Positions 44,768 to 54,332 are shown, counted from the first letter of the stretch. The stretch is DNA of 64,000 nt from Lysinibacillus_B sp050613145 (GCF_050613145.1 NZ_CP192507.1:2356001-2420000); one strand, 5' to 3'. The notes: a model not told the origin generated them from the sequence alone. A program made the numbers and translations.

Positions 44768-45446
44768 CTTTATACCCCACTCCCCAAACTACTTTTAAAT
44801 ACTTTGGCTCTTTCGGATTAATTTCGATTTTTTCTCGAATCTTCCGAATATGAACCGCCACTGTATTTTCTGGATTGATGGCCCTTTCATTCCATACTTT
44901 TTCATAAATTTCTTCAATGGTGAAGACTCTCCCCGCATTTGCTGTAAGAAGCTTTAAAATTTTATACTGTACTGGTGTCAAATGAACCTCTTCTTTATCC
45001 ACAGTAATGATTTTCCGTTCATCATCAATCGTGAGCCCACCCGTTTGATGTACAGAACTGTTCACCTCAAGGCTACCAAATGTCGTATACCTTCTGAGCT
45101 GCGATTTCACCCTGGCTACGAGTTCTAGCGGGTTAAAAGGCTTAGCCATATAATCATCCGCTCCGATATTTAAACCGAGTATTTTGTCATGATCCTCCGA
45201 TTTAGCAGAAAGCATAATTAACGGAATCATGTTCTCTTGCCGAATCTTCATCGTCGCCGTAATGCCATCCATTTTCGGCATCATAATATCCATAATAATG
45301 AGGTGAATTGTGTGATCGCGAATAAGGTCAATCGCCTCTACCCCGTTGTATGCTTTGAATACTTGATATCCTTCATTTTCTAAATAAATGCTAATCGCCC
45401 TGACAATTTCTTTATCATCATCACAAATCAAAATGTTCAATTCCAT
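44754..45446 (-). CDS. OmpR/PhoB-family response regulator
   Basis: A 230-residue regulator. The receiver domain (residues 1-118) has acidic DDD at 9-11, phospho-acceptor Asp in IIMDIMMPKMDG (about residue 53), and Lys in MAKPFNPLELVARV. A winged-helix DNA-binding domain follows (LTPVQYKILKLLTANAGRVF, then NTVAVHIRKIREKI). It is the upstream partner of the overlapping kinase gene; the pair is VanRS-like. The ATG at 45446 follows GGAGGAG. Confidence 0.93.
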   Translation of the reverse strand: MELNILICDDDKEIVRAISIYLENEGYQVFKAYNGVEAIDLIRDHTIHLIIMDIMMPKMDGITATMKIRQENMIPLIMLSAKSEDHDKILGLNIGADDYMAKPFNPLELVARVKSQLRRYTTFGSLEVNSSVHQTGGLTIDDERKIITVDKEEVHLTPVQYKILKLLTANAGRVFTIEEIYEKVWNERAINPENTVAVHIRKIREKIEINPKEPKYLKVVWGVGYKVEKY

Positions 45447-45616
45447 TCACTCCTCCATCGCTTTCGGCTCATGTGATCACCCCTATAGGATTCGTATAAG
45501 GACATGATACTAAGTAAATCTTAACAAACTCACACACCAATTCTTAAGATTTTCTTAGTGTTTTTTCCATGTAATTGTCATTATGGTGAATTAAATGATT
45601 GTGAGCTTCTAAAAAA

Positions 45617-45647
45617 TAAAGAAGCACCTCCGTAGAAGTACTTCTTT
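45617..45647 (-). terminator. Terminator of thiC
   Basis: AAGAAG...CTTCTT stem with inner pairs and an A/U-rich tail on the minus strand, just past the stop. Confidence 0.65.
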
Positions 45648-45654
45648 TCGCTAA

Positions 45655-47430
45655 CTATTGGTATAGTGTACTGCCAGATTCTTTAAACTCTTTTGCCTTT
45701 TCCTTAAGTCCTTCTTCAATTGCTTTCGTTTCTTTTTCTTTAACACTATTGCGAATGTCATGTGAGATTCTCATGCTGCAAAACTTCGGTCCACACATCG
45801 AACAAAAATGAGCTACTTTTGCTCCTTCCGCTGGCAATGTTTCATCATGATATTCTATTGCTCGTTCAGGATCTAATGATAAATTGAACTGGTCTCGCCA
45901 ACGGAATTCAAAACGTGCTTTCGATAAGGCATCATCTCGTTTTTGCGCTCCCGGATGTCCCTTTGCTAAATCAGCTGCATGAGCGGCAATTTTATACGTA
46001 ATGACCCCTTCACGTACATCGTCTCTATTTGGTAAGCCTAAATGTTCCTTCGGTGTCACATAGCAAAGCATGGCCGTACCAAACCAACCAATCATAGCTG
46101 CACCAATGGCAGATGTAATATGATCATAGCCAGGTGCAATATCCGTCGTAAGCGGTCCTAATGTGTAAAACGGTGCTTCCTCGCAAATTTCTAATTGTTT
46201 ATCCATATTTTCTTTAATAAGATGCATTGGTACATGGCCCGGTCCCTCTACCATCACTTGCACATCATGCTTCCATGCGATTTTTGTTAACTCACCGAGC
46301 GTTTCAAGCTCTGCAAATTGTGCTGCATCATTGGCATCATGAATAGAGCCTGGGCGTAAACCATCTCCAAGCGAAAAGGCCACATCGTACGCCTTCATAA
46401 TTTCGCAAATTTCTTCAAAATGCGTATACAGGAAGTTTTCTTGGTGGTGAGCTAAACACCACTGTGCCATAATCGATCCACCACGTGACACGATGCCTGT
46501 TAAACGATTCGCTGTTAATGGAATATAGCGTAACAGCACACCTGCATGAATCGTGAAATAATCTACTCCCTGTTCCGCTTGTTCAATTAATGTATCACGG
46601 TAAATTTCCCATGTCAGATTTTCTACGATCCCATTTACTTTTTCAAGTGCTTGGTAAATGGGCACAGTCCCTACTGGAACAGCTGCATTACGGATAATCC
46701 ATTCACGTGTTGTATGAATATTTTTGCCTGTAGACAGATCCATAATCGTATCAGCGCCCCAACGTGTAGCCCAAATCATTTTTTCTACTTCTTCTTCAAT
46801 CGATGAAGAAACCGCAGAATTCCCAATGTTGGCGTTCACTTTAACGTGAAAATTACGCCCAATAATCATCGGTTCTAACTCTGGGTGGTTAATATTACAT
46901 GGAATAATCGCACGACCTCTTGCTATTTCACTACGCACAAATTCAGGGTCCATATTTTCTCTAATTGCAATAAACTCCATCTCTGGTGTAATAATGCCCT
47001 TTTTCGCATAATGAAGTTGAGTCACATTTTTTCCTTCTTTCGCACGCAGTGGTTGGCGCTTTAAGTTCGGGAAAATGTTTTGCTGAGCACGCGGGTCATG
47101 TTCATTTTTATAGCCATTGTCTTCTGGCTTCACTTGCCGCCCTTCATACATTTCTACATCTGCTCGTTCCTCAACCCACTTACTACGAAGAGCCTCTAAC
47201 CCTTTTGTTATATCAATGGAAGCGTGGGGATCCGTATAAGGTCCACTTGTATCGTAAACTTGCACGGGTAGATTTTCCTCTTCTCCTACTGTACTCGTCG
47301 TTGGGCCTAGCACAATTTCTCGCATCGGCACTTTGATATCTGGTCTTGAACCAACCGCATATACTTTTTTACTCCCCGGAAAGTTAGACATAATCGAAAT
47401 GTTTTCTTTGTTTAATGAAGTTGATGACAT
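45655..47430 (-). CDS. thiC: Phosphomethylpyrimidine synthase (thiamine biosynthesis)
   Basis: A 591-residue radical-SAM enzyme converting aminoimidazole ribotide to HMP-phosphate, the pyrimidine half of thiamine. Family marks: N-terminal SSTSLNKENISIMSNFPGSK, NIGNSAVSSSIEEEVEKMIW, DYFTIHAGVLLRY, EGPGHVPMHLI, and the C-terminal 4Fe-4S binding CSMCGPKFCSM. Full length for the family (about 590). GGAGGAG precedes the ATG. Expression is controlled by the TPP riboswitch 240 bp upstream. It stands alone; no other thi genes are nearby. Confidence 0.97.
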   Translation of the reverse strand: MSSTSLNKENISIMSNFPGSKKVYAVGSRPDIKVPMREIVLGPTTSTVGEEENLPVQVYDTSGPYTDPHASIDITKGLEALRSKWVEERADVEMYEGRQVKPEDNGYKNEHDPRAQQNIFPNLKRQPLRAKEGKNVTQLHYAKKGIITPEMEFIAIRENMDPEFVRSEIARGRAIIPCNINHPELEPMIIGRNFHVKVNANIGNSAVSSSIEEEVEKMIWATRWGADTIMDLSTGKNIHTTREWIIRNAAVPVGTVPIYQALEKVNGIVENLTWEIYRDTLIEQAEQGVDYFTIHAGVLLRYIPLTANRLTGIVSRGGSIMAQWCLAHHQENFLYTHFEEICEIMKAYDVAFSLGDGLRPGSIHDANDAAQFAELETLGELTKIAWKHDVQVMVEGPGHVPMHLIKENMDKQLEICEEAPFYTLGPLTTDIAPGYDHITSAIGAAMIGWFGTAMLCYVTPKEHLGLPNRDDVREGVITYKIAAHAADLAKGHPGAQKRDDALSKARFEFRWRDQFNLSLDPERAIEYHDETLPAEGAKVAHFCSMCGPKFCSMRISHDIRNSVKEKETKAIEEGLKEKAKEFKESGSTLYQ

Positions 47431-47581
47431 AAAAAAACTCCTCCTTTATATTGGTAAAGGACGAGATCTAGATCAATCCAGTAGTAGTGAGGCAAACAGA
47501 GCTACATGAGTAGGAAGACACAAATAGGTCAAACTAATATCACTTTTTGCAGATACCTTTTAAATTGATATTTCCCTATCC

Positions 47582-47632
47582 GCAAAAAAAGCTGAATCCA
47601 TTTATTATAAAGATAAACGGACCCAGCTTACG
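47582..47632 (-). terminator. TPP-riboswitch terminator
   Basis: On the minus strand AAGCTG and TCC/TTTAT pair with ATAAA/GGA and CAGCTT, followed by U7. It lies between the aptamer and thiC and is the likely switch-controlled terminator. Confidence 0.75.
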
Positions 47633-47667
47633 ATATGTATGTAGACATTTGCACATATACTAAAGAT

Positions 47668-47770
47668 TTCTAACTTCCCTACGCTGGCATGATCCAGATC
47701 AGGTCCAAAGGGTCAAGAAACTTCCATGCGTTTCCCTCTCAGCCCAACTCATTGGACTCCCCTAGTTAAC
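47668..47770 (-). promoter_or_regulatory. TPP (thi-box) riboswitch
   Basis: The minus strand has the THI-element blocks in order: AGGGGAGTCC, GGGCTGAGAGGG, GACCCTTTGGACCTGATCTG and GGATCATGCCAGCGTAGGGA. It precedes thiC. Thiamine pyrophosphate binding would reduce thiC expression. Confidence 0.95.
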
Positions 47771-47889
47771 ATTATTCAATTACTACCATTGTACATTATT
47801 TCCATCTAAAATAAAAGAACTCTTTTCAACTATTTCGTAATGGACGCGTTCGGATAGAATTTTTTTCGTTAATCTATTATGCTACCGCA

Positions 47890-48205
47890 GTGTTTTGACC
47901 GGATACGACAGCTTTTTGCTCGGATACCGCACGTTTTGACCGTTTACCATGGGCTTTTGCTCGGATACAATAAGGTTTTGCTCGTACTTGCGTTGTTTTG
48001 ACCGGATACGACAGCTTTTTGCTCGGATACCGCACGTTTTGACCGTTTACCATGGGCTTTTGCTCGGATACAATAAGGTTTTGCTCGTACTTGCGTTGTT
48101 TTGACCGGATACAACAGCTTTTTGCTCGGATACCGCACGTTTTGACCGTTTACCATGGGCTTTTGCTCGGATACGACAAGGTTTTGCTCGTATAGCGTTA
48201 TTGAG
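47890..48205. repeat. 103-bp tandem repeat, about three copies, built of 20-21-bp sub-units
   Basis: TTTTGACCGGATAC recurs at 47893, 47996 and 48099, exactly 103 bp apart, with near-identical sequence between. Each unit contains five related blocks of about 20-21 bases (TTTTGACCGG..., TTTTTGCTCGG..., TTTTGACCGTTTACC..., TTTTGCTCGGATACAA..., TTTTGCTCGTACTTG...). A 95-codon minus-strand frame runs through it by virtue of the repeat and is not credited as a gene. Confidence 0.9.
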
Positions 48206-48235
48206 ACCGGATACCACAGTGTTTCATTCAAAATA

Positions 48236-48747
48236 AAGCGCTCTATGACTAATTACTGTAATAAAAAAGATAGAAATTCACTAAAAAAGAAGGTTCATTT
48301 ACAATAAAAAATGAATATAATCGAGCATAATACGTCGTCATCCAAAATGGTCGATACATGTCTTTATGCTGTCGTGATTCATACAAAAACAATAAATTCC
48401 TGTATATCGCAATAAAAAAAAACAATGACGCGCGATTTTTTACTAAAAAAATCATACACACGATTTAAAAATCGCCCAAAACGTCAGTAGTCAATTTTGA
48501 TATACGACTTAGCTGAGAATAAGTGCCATTCAGGTAAATAGACCCAATTTGACACTTATTTAAAATTAAGTTGTATCTCGATTTCGCTAGGTGACATAAT
48601 CTAGGTATCAACATGATTGATTTTAATTAATAGAAGTAAAAAATAATCGCCCTTCCTTTAGAGTAGGCAACGGTTACTACAAATGTCGGAAGGTTTAAAA
48701 TGACTTATATAGGTTTACGCACTCTAGAAGATTTATCGAATAACTGA
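48236..48747. other. Gene-free stretch with nested hairpin
   Basis: No supportable gene. Inverted arms AATAAGTG (48518-48525) and CACTTATT (48553-48560) lie inside arms ATACGACTTA (48502-48511) and TAAGTTGTAT (48567-48576). The result is a nested structure of unknown role. GCGATTTTTT/AAAAATCGC near 48434-48468 is another hairpin. Confidence 0.45.
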
Positions 48748-48783
48748 AAAAACCTTCAATCTAAAAATAGATTGAAGGTTTTT
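48747..48783. terminator. Terminator of mqo
   Basis: Stem AACCTTCAATCT / AGATTGAAGGTT, extended by A/T pairs, with U-runs in both directions. Confidence 0.85.
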
Positions 48784-48801
48784 ATTTTCTACACGAAAGA
48801 A

Positions 48802-50304
48802 TTAGCTATGCACTAGCTCTTTTTTGCTTAGTTCAAGTGCTTCTCCTGTTGAAGCATGAATTTCACGTAGAAGCTCTGGGTGATCCATTAATGATAAACC
48901 GTAAGAAGGGATCATCTCTTTAATTTTTGGCTCCCACTCTTTCATGTTTTGTGGGAAGCAACGTTTGATTACTTCAAGCATAACGTGTACGGCAGTAGAA
49001 GCACCTGGAGAAGCACCTAGTAACGCTGCAACTGAACCATCTGCTGCTGTAATAACCTCTGTACCGAATTGAAGCGTTCCTTTACCCCCCGCTTCAGTAT
49101 CTTTAATAACTTGTACACGTTGACCTGCTACGATAATATCCCAGTCATCTGCTTGTGCGTTCGGGATAAAATCACGTAACTCTTCAATACGTTGTTCTTT
49201 TGATAACATGAGCTGCTGAATTAAGTACTTTGTTAAAGACATTTCTTTAACACCTGCCGCTAATAATGTTGTAATATTATGCGGTTTTACAGAAGCAAAT
49301 AAATCCATATTTGAACCTGTTTTTAAGAACTTCGGTGAGAAGCCTGCAAATGGTCCGAATAATAATGATTTTTTGTTATCGATATAACGTGTATCAAGGT
49401 GAGGTACAGACATTGGTGGTGCACCAACTTTAGCTTTTCCGTATACTTTTGCATTGTGTTGCTCAACGATTTCTTGATTGTTACATGCTAAGAATAATCC
49501 ACTAATTGGGAATCCACCGATATGTTTCCCTTCAGGAATACCTGTTTTTTGTAATAGCTCTAAGCTGCCTCCACCTGCGCCAAGGAAGATGAATTTTGCA
49601 TAGTGGTAGTGCATTTTACAAGCATCGTTATCGTACACTTTTACTTCCCATAAACCTTCTTTCGTACGTTTAACACTCTCAACACTATGATTGTAGCGAA
49701 CATCTACGTTTTGTGTTTGTAAATGGCTAACTAACATACGTGTTAACGCACCAAAGTTGACGTCTGTACCTGTGTCGATTTTTGTCGCCGCGATACGGTC
49801 GTTTGCTGGACGGTCTTGCATCATTACCGGAATCCATTCTTTTAATGTTTCTGGATCATCAGAAAACTCCATTCCTTGGAATAATGGATTTTGTGACATT
49901 GTTTCGAAACGTTTCTTTAAAAACTTGATATTTTCTTCACCTTGTACCATACTCATATGAGGTAATGGCATAATGAAGTCTTGTGGATTACGAATTAAAT
50001 TGTTTTTTACTAAATATGACCAAAACTGCATTGAAACTTGGAATTGTTCATTAACATTAATTGCTTTTTTAATGTCAACCGAGCCGTCCGGTTTTTCAGA
50101 AGTGTAGTTAAGCTCGCACAGTGCTGCGTGCCCTGTACCAGCATTATTTAATTCGTGAGAGCTTTCCTCTCCTGCTTTTTCAAGCTTCTCAAATACTTTA
50201 ATATTCCAGTCTGGTGCTAATTCTTTAATGAGTGTCCCTAAAGTCGCACTCATAATTCCGGCACCAATTAAGATAACGTCTGTTGTATTCTCTCTGTTAC
50301 TCAT
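48802..50304 (-). CDS. mqo: Malate:quinone oxidoreductase
   Basis: A 500-residue membrane-associated FAD enzyme oxidising malate to oxaloacetate with transfer to quinone (TCA cycle/respiration). The FAD motif ILIGAGIMSATLGTLIKEL lies near the start, followed by family blocks SSHELNNAGTGHAALCELNY, PLPHMSMVQGEENI and KFIFLGAGGGSLELLQKTGI. The C-terminus contains LLGASPGASTAVHVMLEVI. I set the start at ATG 50304 (MSNRENTT), behind GGAAGG, rather than an upstream start at 50370. Family length is about 490-500. It is transcribed alone. Confidence 0.95.
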   Translation of the reverse strand: MSNRENTTDVILIGAGIMSATLGTLIKELAPDWNIKVFEKLEKAGEESSHELNNAGTGHAALCELNYTSEKPDGSVDIKKAINVNEQFQVSMQFWSYLVKNNLIRNPQDFIMPLPHMSMVQGEENIKFLKKRFETMSQNPLFQGMEFSDDPETLKEWIPVMMQDRPANDRIAATKIDTGTDVNFGALTRMLVSHLQTQNVDVRYNHSVESVKRTKEGLWEVKVYDNDACKMHYHYAKFIFLGAGGGSLELLQKTGIPEGKHIGGFPISGLFLACNNQEIVEQHNAKVYGKAKVGAPPMSVPHLDTRYIDNKKSLLFGPFAGFSPKFLKTGSNMDLFASVKPHNITTLLAAGVKEMSLTKYLIQQLMLSKEQRIEELRDFIPNAQADDWDIIVAGQRVQVIKDTEAGGKGTLQFGTEVITAADGSVAALLGASPGASTAVHVMLEVIKRCFPQNMKEWEPKIKEMIPSYGLSLMDHPELLREIHASTGEALELSKKELVHS

Positions 50305-51024
50305 TTTTACCTTCCTTTTATATCTTAAGATTTGCAGAAAGGATGCAAGCGCTCCCATTGTAGGCGTCATAGCAAGCCGCGACCTAGGAACACACCTTTC
50401 TTTTCTGTATCATTTATAACCATATCATAGTCTATCACAATTATTAATAGATTAAAACATCTACTACCTGTAGGATATTTATAAGCCATTCAAAATCAGG
50501 GAAAAGCGAGAATTTTTAGACATTAAAAAGATATCTAGCTCTTTTGTAGATGGTTCAAAATATCGTCACATTCTCGAAATTTAGAAATATTACTTGTTTT
50601 AATTACTCATTCGAGTTACAATGAACACTTATATCTTTATAGTTTCTCACCATCACTTAATTTTGACTTCCGTTCCGGCTTCACTCCAATCGATAAGCAT
50701 TTCATTTAAGTTAGTAGCTAATCACCGACTTTCAGTGAATAACTTATTCTATAATAATATAATAAAACATAAAATAACTAAATATCTTATTAGTACAATT
50801 TCTACAAAAACCCCTAGAACTTTTTAGCCCTAAAGGTGCATCATTGGCTCTATTTCATATAGTTTCTCTGTATTTCCTGAATTATCTTGCCATTAATTAG
50901 AACAATACGTTTTACGGCTTAGTCACTTATCTTGTGCATGATACATAAATTAAATTGATACTTATAGCATTTATCAGATGTGTTGATTATGAGCGTGCTT
51001 TTTAGTGCAATGATTAATAAAAAG
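50305..51024. other. Intergenic region; no gene recognised
   Basis: AT-rich, about 700 bp upstream of mqo. On the minus strand near 50658-50729 there is a 16-residue protein-like tail (MLIDWSEAGTEVKIK then stop) without a start or preceding frame, perhaps a vestige. mqo's promoter should lie within the first 100 bases. Nothing else is supportable. Confidence 0.35.
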
Positions 51025-51175
51025 GCGCTTGCTCGTTGATTGGAGCGGAGGCGACTCGACTCCAGCAGGAACAGCACGAGCTGAAAATCCATTTCTTTCG
51101 GCATTAGCCGAAAGAAATTAGTTGAGACCGTGCCTGCGGAAAGCGAGTCAACCGTAGCGGAAATCAACGTATTCC
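51025..51175. repeat. Dispersed self-complementary repeat, copy 1
   Basis: About 150 bp. The core hairpin ATTTCTTTCGGC-atta-GCCGAAAGAAAT (51091-51118) is flanked by outer partly complementary arms (GTTGATT...CGACTCG and CGAGTC...AATCAAC). A closely similar copy in opposite orientation lies at 58196-58330. Confidence 0.88.
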
Positions 51176-51278
51176 AATTTTCTCTTTAACAATAAGAGGG
51201 AAATCAACACGCGTGAGCATTTATAGAAATGCAATTAACATTAGACAATGGCGATTTTCAAAAAGGAAAGGAATGGCT

Positions 51279-51770
51279 ATGGTAAATTTTAAATCTTTTC
51301 GTGGCGTTGTTACGCAGATTAATGATTTTTTCGTTGGGCAAAATGGTGAAAGTGAAGGCTGTTACAAGCTCATAACTGTAGAAGACGAGAATGGCAGCAT
51401 CGTCAATTTTGTCGTCTCCCCTACTACTTACTTTGTAAACCAGGAAATTGTGGCTATTGGTAATCAAATTACGGGCTATTATGATGGCGATGCACCCGTC
51501 CCTTTAATATACCCACCGCAATACCGCGCACTGATCATCGTAAAAGAAAACAACTTCCAAAATGTGAAAGTAGACTTTTTTAATAGCCAATTAGTAAGTA
51601 GCGATGGCCAATTAAAGTTAAATCTCTCTCCCTACACACCGATTTCACTAATAAATGAACAACCTTTTTCCAAAAATCCTGCCAATCGAAACTTAATTGT
51701 CATCTATGGTCCGACTACAAGAAGTATCCCAGCTCAAACCACGCCTTATAAAATAATCGTTTGGTGTTAA
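51279..51770 (+). CDS. Conserved protein of unknown function
   Basis: A 163-residue soluble protein, mostly beta strands and without signal peptide. Recognisable stretches include FRGVVTQINDFFVG, NFVVSPTTYFVN, PVPLIYPPQYRALIIVKENN and the C-terminal TTRSIPAQTTPYKIIVWC. The regular pattern and clean RBS (AAAGGAAAGG before ATG 51279; ATG 51273 is an alternative) make it a real gene. I have a weak impression that similar proteins occur in Clostridia and Bacilli, but I know no function. No operon partner. Confidence 0.6.
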   Translation: MVNFKSFRGVVTQINDFFVGQNGESEGCYKLITVEDENGSIVNFVVSPTTYFVNQEIVAIGNQITGYYDGDAPVPLIYPPQYRALIIVKENNFQNVKVDFFNSQLVSSDGQLKLNLSPYTPISLINEQPFSKNPANRNLIVIYGPTTRSIPAQTTPYKIIVWC

Positions 51771-51816
51771 AATGAATGATAGGAAACACATGGGACACTA
51801 CATTCCCTATCAAAAT

Positions 51817-51851
51817 AAATGCACGAAATGTGAAATCCATTTCGTGCATTT
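51817..51851. terminator. Bidirectional hairpin terminator
   Basis: Perfect 13-bp arms AAATGCACGAAAT / ATTTCGTGCATTT between convergent genes. Confidence 0.82.
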
Positions 51852-51865
51852 GTGATGATCTAACC

Positions 51866-52150
51866 TTAATATTCCCTATCTTCTATAATGTCCTGTGCTT
51901 CTTGTAATTGTTGCTTCATCAGCTCTAAGTGATCTTTATTTTGCTCGACTATATCCATATGCTCGTTTCGTTGTTCTGCATTTGAACGTGCATTTTCTGC
52001 ATGGGATATGGAATTGAAAGCATGCTCAACCGCGATTTCCTCTGGGTGTGTCATCGCTTGCTTCACAGCACGATCTGCCTTTTGGACAGAGTTACTGAAC
52101 AACGTACTTGGATGATCCTTTTTCCAACTTGTATCTGAGTGCTTAGCCAA
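51866..52150 (-). CDS. Small coiled-coil-like protein, unknown
   Basis: A 94-residue hydrophilic, helix-rich protein. Charge-patterned heptad stretches cover residues 30-90 (HAFNSISHAENARSNAEQRN, LELMKQQLQEAQDI). No cysteine, no hydrophobic segment. It resembles small Bacillus proteins of the DUF2564 type by composition, though I cannot confirm this. The start at 52150 follows an AAGGGAAGCGAC stretch. It may be expressed late; no partner is visible. Confidence 0.6.
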   Translation of the reverse strand: MAKHSDTSWKKDHPSTLFSNSVQKADRAVKQAMTHPEEIAVEHAFNSISHAENARSNAEQRNEHMDIVEQNKDHLELMKQQLQEAQDIIEDREY

Positions 52151-52314
52151 TTATGTCGCTTCCCTTCCTGCGAATTAAATAAGTTGATCTAGACCATAGT
52201 ATTATAAATTGGGCAGAAAACTATGCACGTATCGTAAGGAAGAAAATAGCTAATAAATGCCTTTATAGATGAGACATCTTTCATCCCCTAAATAGCTATG
52301 ATAACTTTTTTAAA

Positions 52315-52860
52315 CTACTGGCTACTTACTAACGCCGCGAAATCTTCTAAAGATAACTTTTTGAGGACTTCATAACCTTTTCCTATTCCTAAAGGTCTGA
52401 TAATGACTGTTCCCATGTTTGATATTTGACCTAAGCCTATATGATCTGGAAAACCATGGGCAATAATGACTTGATTTGTTCCTTTAGGTGGTTTCATTTC
52501 TAATATAGATTGAAGTGTATTTAATGTGTGTTCTTTCCCTAATGGATTTGCATCTAATTTATAAACTTCAAACCAAAAAGGGTTTATTTGAACAGGTACA
52601 CGACCGAAAGCTAATTGTGCCGTTTCGATTGTTCTGCAAAATGGACTGGCCTGAATAGGGAGACGAATTGGAATTCGCAAATAACGAACAATGTCCCCAT
52701 AGTAAATAGCTTGTCTTCTCCCTAGTTCAGAAAGGTTTCTTTGGGTACAGCAGTTTTGGAAATGTATATATGGCTGGTCTTCACCAACTGTTGCTTCCCC
52801 ATGCCGAACATATAAGATCAATCCTCCTTCTCTCAGTAAATCTAAGAGCGATTTTTCCAC
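52315..52860 (-). CDS. Histidine phosphatase superfamily protein
   Basis: A 181-residue phosphoglycerate-mutase-like protein. The catalytic RHGE motif is in LILYVRHGEATVGED (His near residue 20), the second phosphate-binding Arg in ASPFCRTIETAQLAFG (near 90), and the second His in VIIAHGFPDHIG (near 138). The catalytic set is complete, consistent with a phosphatase of unknown substrate. The GTG start at 52860 follows GGAGG. It is monocistronic and divergent from the FAD oxidoreductase gene. Confidence 0.85.
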   Translation of the reverse strand: MEKSLLDLLREGGLILYVRHGEATVGEDQPYIHFQNCCTQRNLSELGRRQAIYYGDIVRYLRIPIRLPIQASPFCRTIETAQLAFGRVPVQINPFWFEVYKLDANPLGKEHTLNTLQSILEMKPPKGTNQVIIAHGFPDHIGLGQISNMGTVIIRPLGIGKGYEVLKKLSLEDFAALVSSQ

Positions 52861-53051
52861 CTTACTTGCCTCCCTCCAACTAATATCTAAACCTACAGCT
52901 ATTGTATGAATATGTATGTAAACCTGTTAAACACCGACAAATCAGTTACAGTTCCATTAACTTACGCTTTTTTTTGTGCAATCATTAGTGTTTTTCATAT
53001 GTCTGTTGGAAATAATACTTTTACACTTTCATTTGCAAGGAGACGAAGTTT

Positions 53052-54287
53052 ATGGACGTACAGTCTGGAACATATTATTGGCCAACCACATTTCCCGATG
53101 CACCAACCTATAAAAAGTTAGAAAAAGATATTATTTGTGATGTGCTCATTGTTGGAGGTGGAAGCTCTGCCGCGCAATGTGCTTATTATTTTGCCAATAC
53201 ACATTTAGATGTCGTTGTAATTGAAAAATCAACTATTGGGAGCGGTAGTACAAGTACAAATACCGCACTCATCCAGTATTCAGGTGAAAAAATGTTTACG
53301 GATTTGATGAATACCTTTGGAGAAGCGTATATTGAAAGGCATTTAGCATTATTAAAAACAGCTATTGATGACATTGAAAAAGCGTCCAATATAGTCTCCA
53401 TCGACTGTGAATTTACACGTCGTGATACGTTATATTCCGCCAGCTGTCCAGCAGACGTTGCACGTTTAAAAAAGGAATATGAGTTTTTAGCAAAAAACAA
53501 CTGTGACGTTGCCTTTTGGACAAAAGATGATATTGAAGAAAACTATCCCTTTAGCAGAGATGCCGCTATATACTCATATAACGATGCGGAAATCAATCCT
53601 TTTAAATTTACGCATGCACTGTTTGATTATGCTTTTAAAAAGGGCGTTCGCATTTATGAACAGACAGAAATGAATGGACATCATTATGACGAGCAATTAG
53701 AGCGGATGATTGTTTCTACTAAAAATAAACATACCATTCAGGCACGCTATGTCATATTTGCAGCGGGGTATGAAGGGATAGATATAAAAAAAGAGAAACA
53801 GGTGTCTTTTGTTAGCACTTATACAGTCACGACAAATGCAGTCGATGATTTTTCGGACTGGTATAACCGAACACTCCTTTGGGAAACCGCGCGTCCTTAT
53901 TTATATTTGCGTACAACGAAAGACAATCGCATTATTATCGGTGGCCTTGACGACAATACAACGTACCCGGAAAATCGAGATTCGAAGTTAATCCACAAAA
54001 AGGATAAATTGATTGAAGAATTGAAGAACATGTTTCCTAATATAACAGTAACGCCAGCGTACTACTTAGCCGCTTTTTACGGTGGCATCACAGATGGTCT
54101 TCCTATCATCGGTGTTTATGAGCAATATCCCAAAAGCTATTTCCTTTTCGCTTTCGGTGACAACGGGACGGTATACAGCCAATTGTTAGCGAAACTAATC
54201 GCCGAGGAAATTTCAGAAGGTCATAGCCGTGACTTACAATACTATTTACAACATCGTCCGCTGCTTAACACGAGGAAAGACACATAA
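53052..54287 (+). CDS. FAD-dependent oxidoreductase, DAO family
   Basis: A 411-residue flavoprotein. The Rossmann FAD motif CDVLIVGGGSSAAQCAYYFA (about residues 29-48) is followed by a VIEKSTIGSGSTSTNTALIQ substrate/FAD loop, and a late FAD contact lies in FYGGITDGLPIIGV (about 350) with FAFGDNGTVYSQLLA (about 370-384). Related to glycine/D-amino-acid or gamma-glutamylputrescine-type oxidases. The substrate is unknown, because the loop sequences are not diagnostic to me. AAGGAGACG precedes the ATG. No terminator hairpin is visible before the next gene. Confidence 0.85.
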   Translation: MDVQSGTYYWPTTFPDAPTYKKLEKDIICDVLIVGGGSSAAQCAYYFANTHLDVVVIEKSTIGSGSTSTNTALIQYSGEKMFTDLMNTFGEAYIERHLALLKTAIDDIEKASNIVSIDCEFTRRDTLYSASCPADVARLKKEYEFLAKNNCDVAFWTKDDIEENYPFSRDAAIYSYNDAEINPFKFTHALFDYAFKKGVRIYEQTEMNGHHYDEQLERMIVSTKNKHTIQARYVIFAAGYEGIDIKKEKQVSFVSTYTVTTNAVDDFSDWYNRTLLWETARPYLYLRTTKDNRIIIGGLDDNTTYPENRDSKLIHKKDKLIEELKNMFPNITVTPAYYLAAFYGGITDGLPIIGVYEQYPKSYFLFAFGDNGTVYSQLLAKLIAEEISEGHSRDLQYYLQHRPLLNTRKDT

Positions 54288-54332
54288 GGTTAACAGTTAT
54301 TCTGACTATATAAATCATCTTAAAACTGTCGA

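Noticed and set aside
47890..48205. CRISPR array
   Set aside because: The segments between repeated blocks are themselves identical between units, so there are no unique spacers, and no cas genes are nearby.
47944..48231. 95-codon minus-strand frame across the tandem repeat
   Set aside because: It arises from the 103-bp repeat; no RBS and the protein is just the repeat translated.
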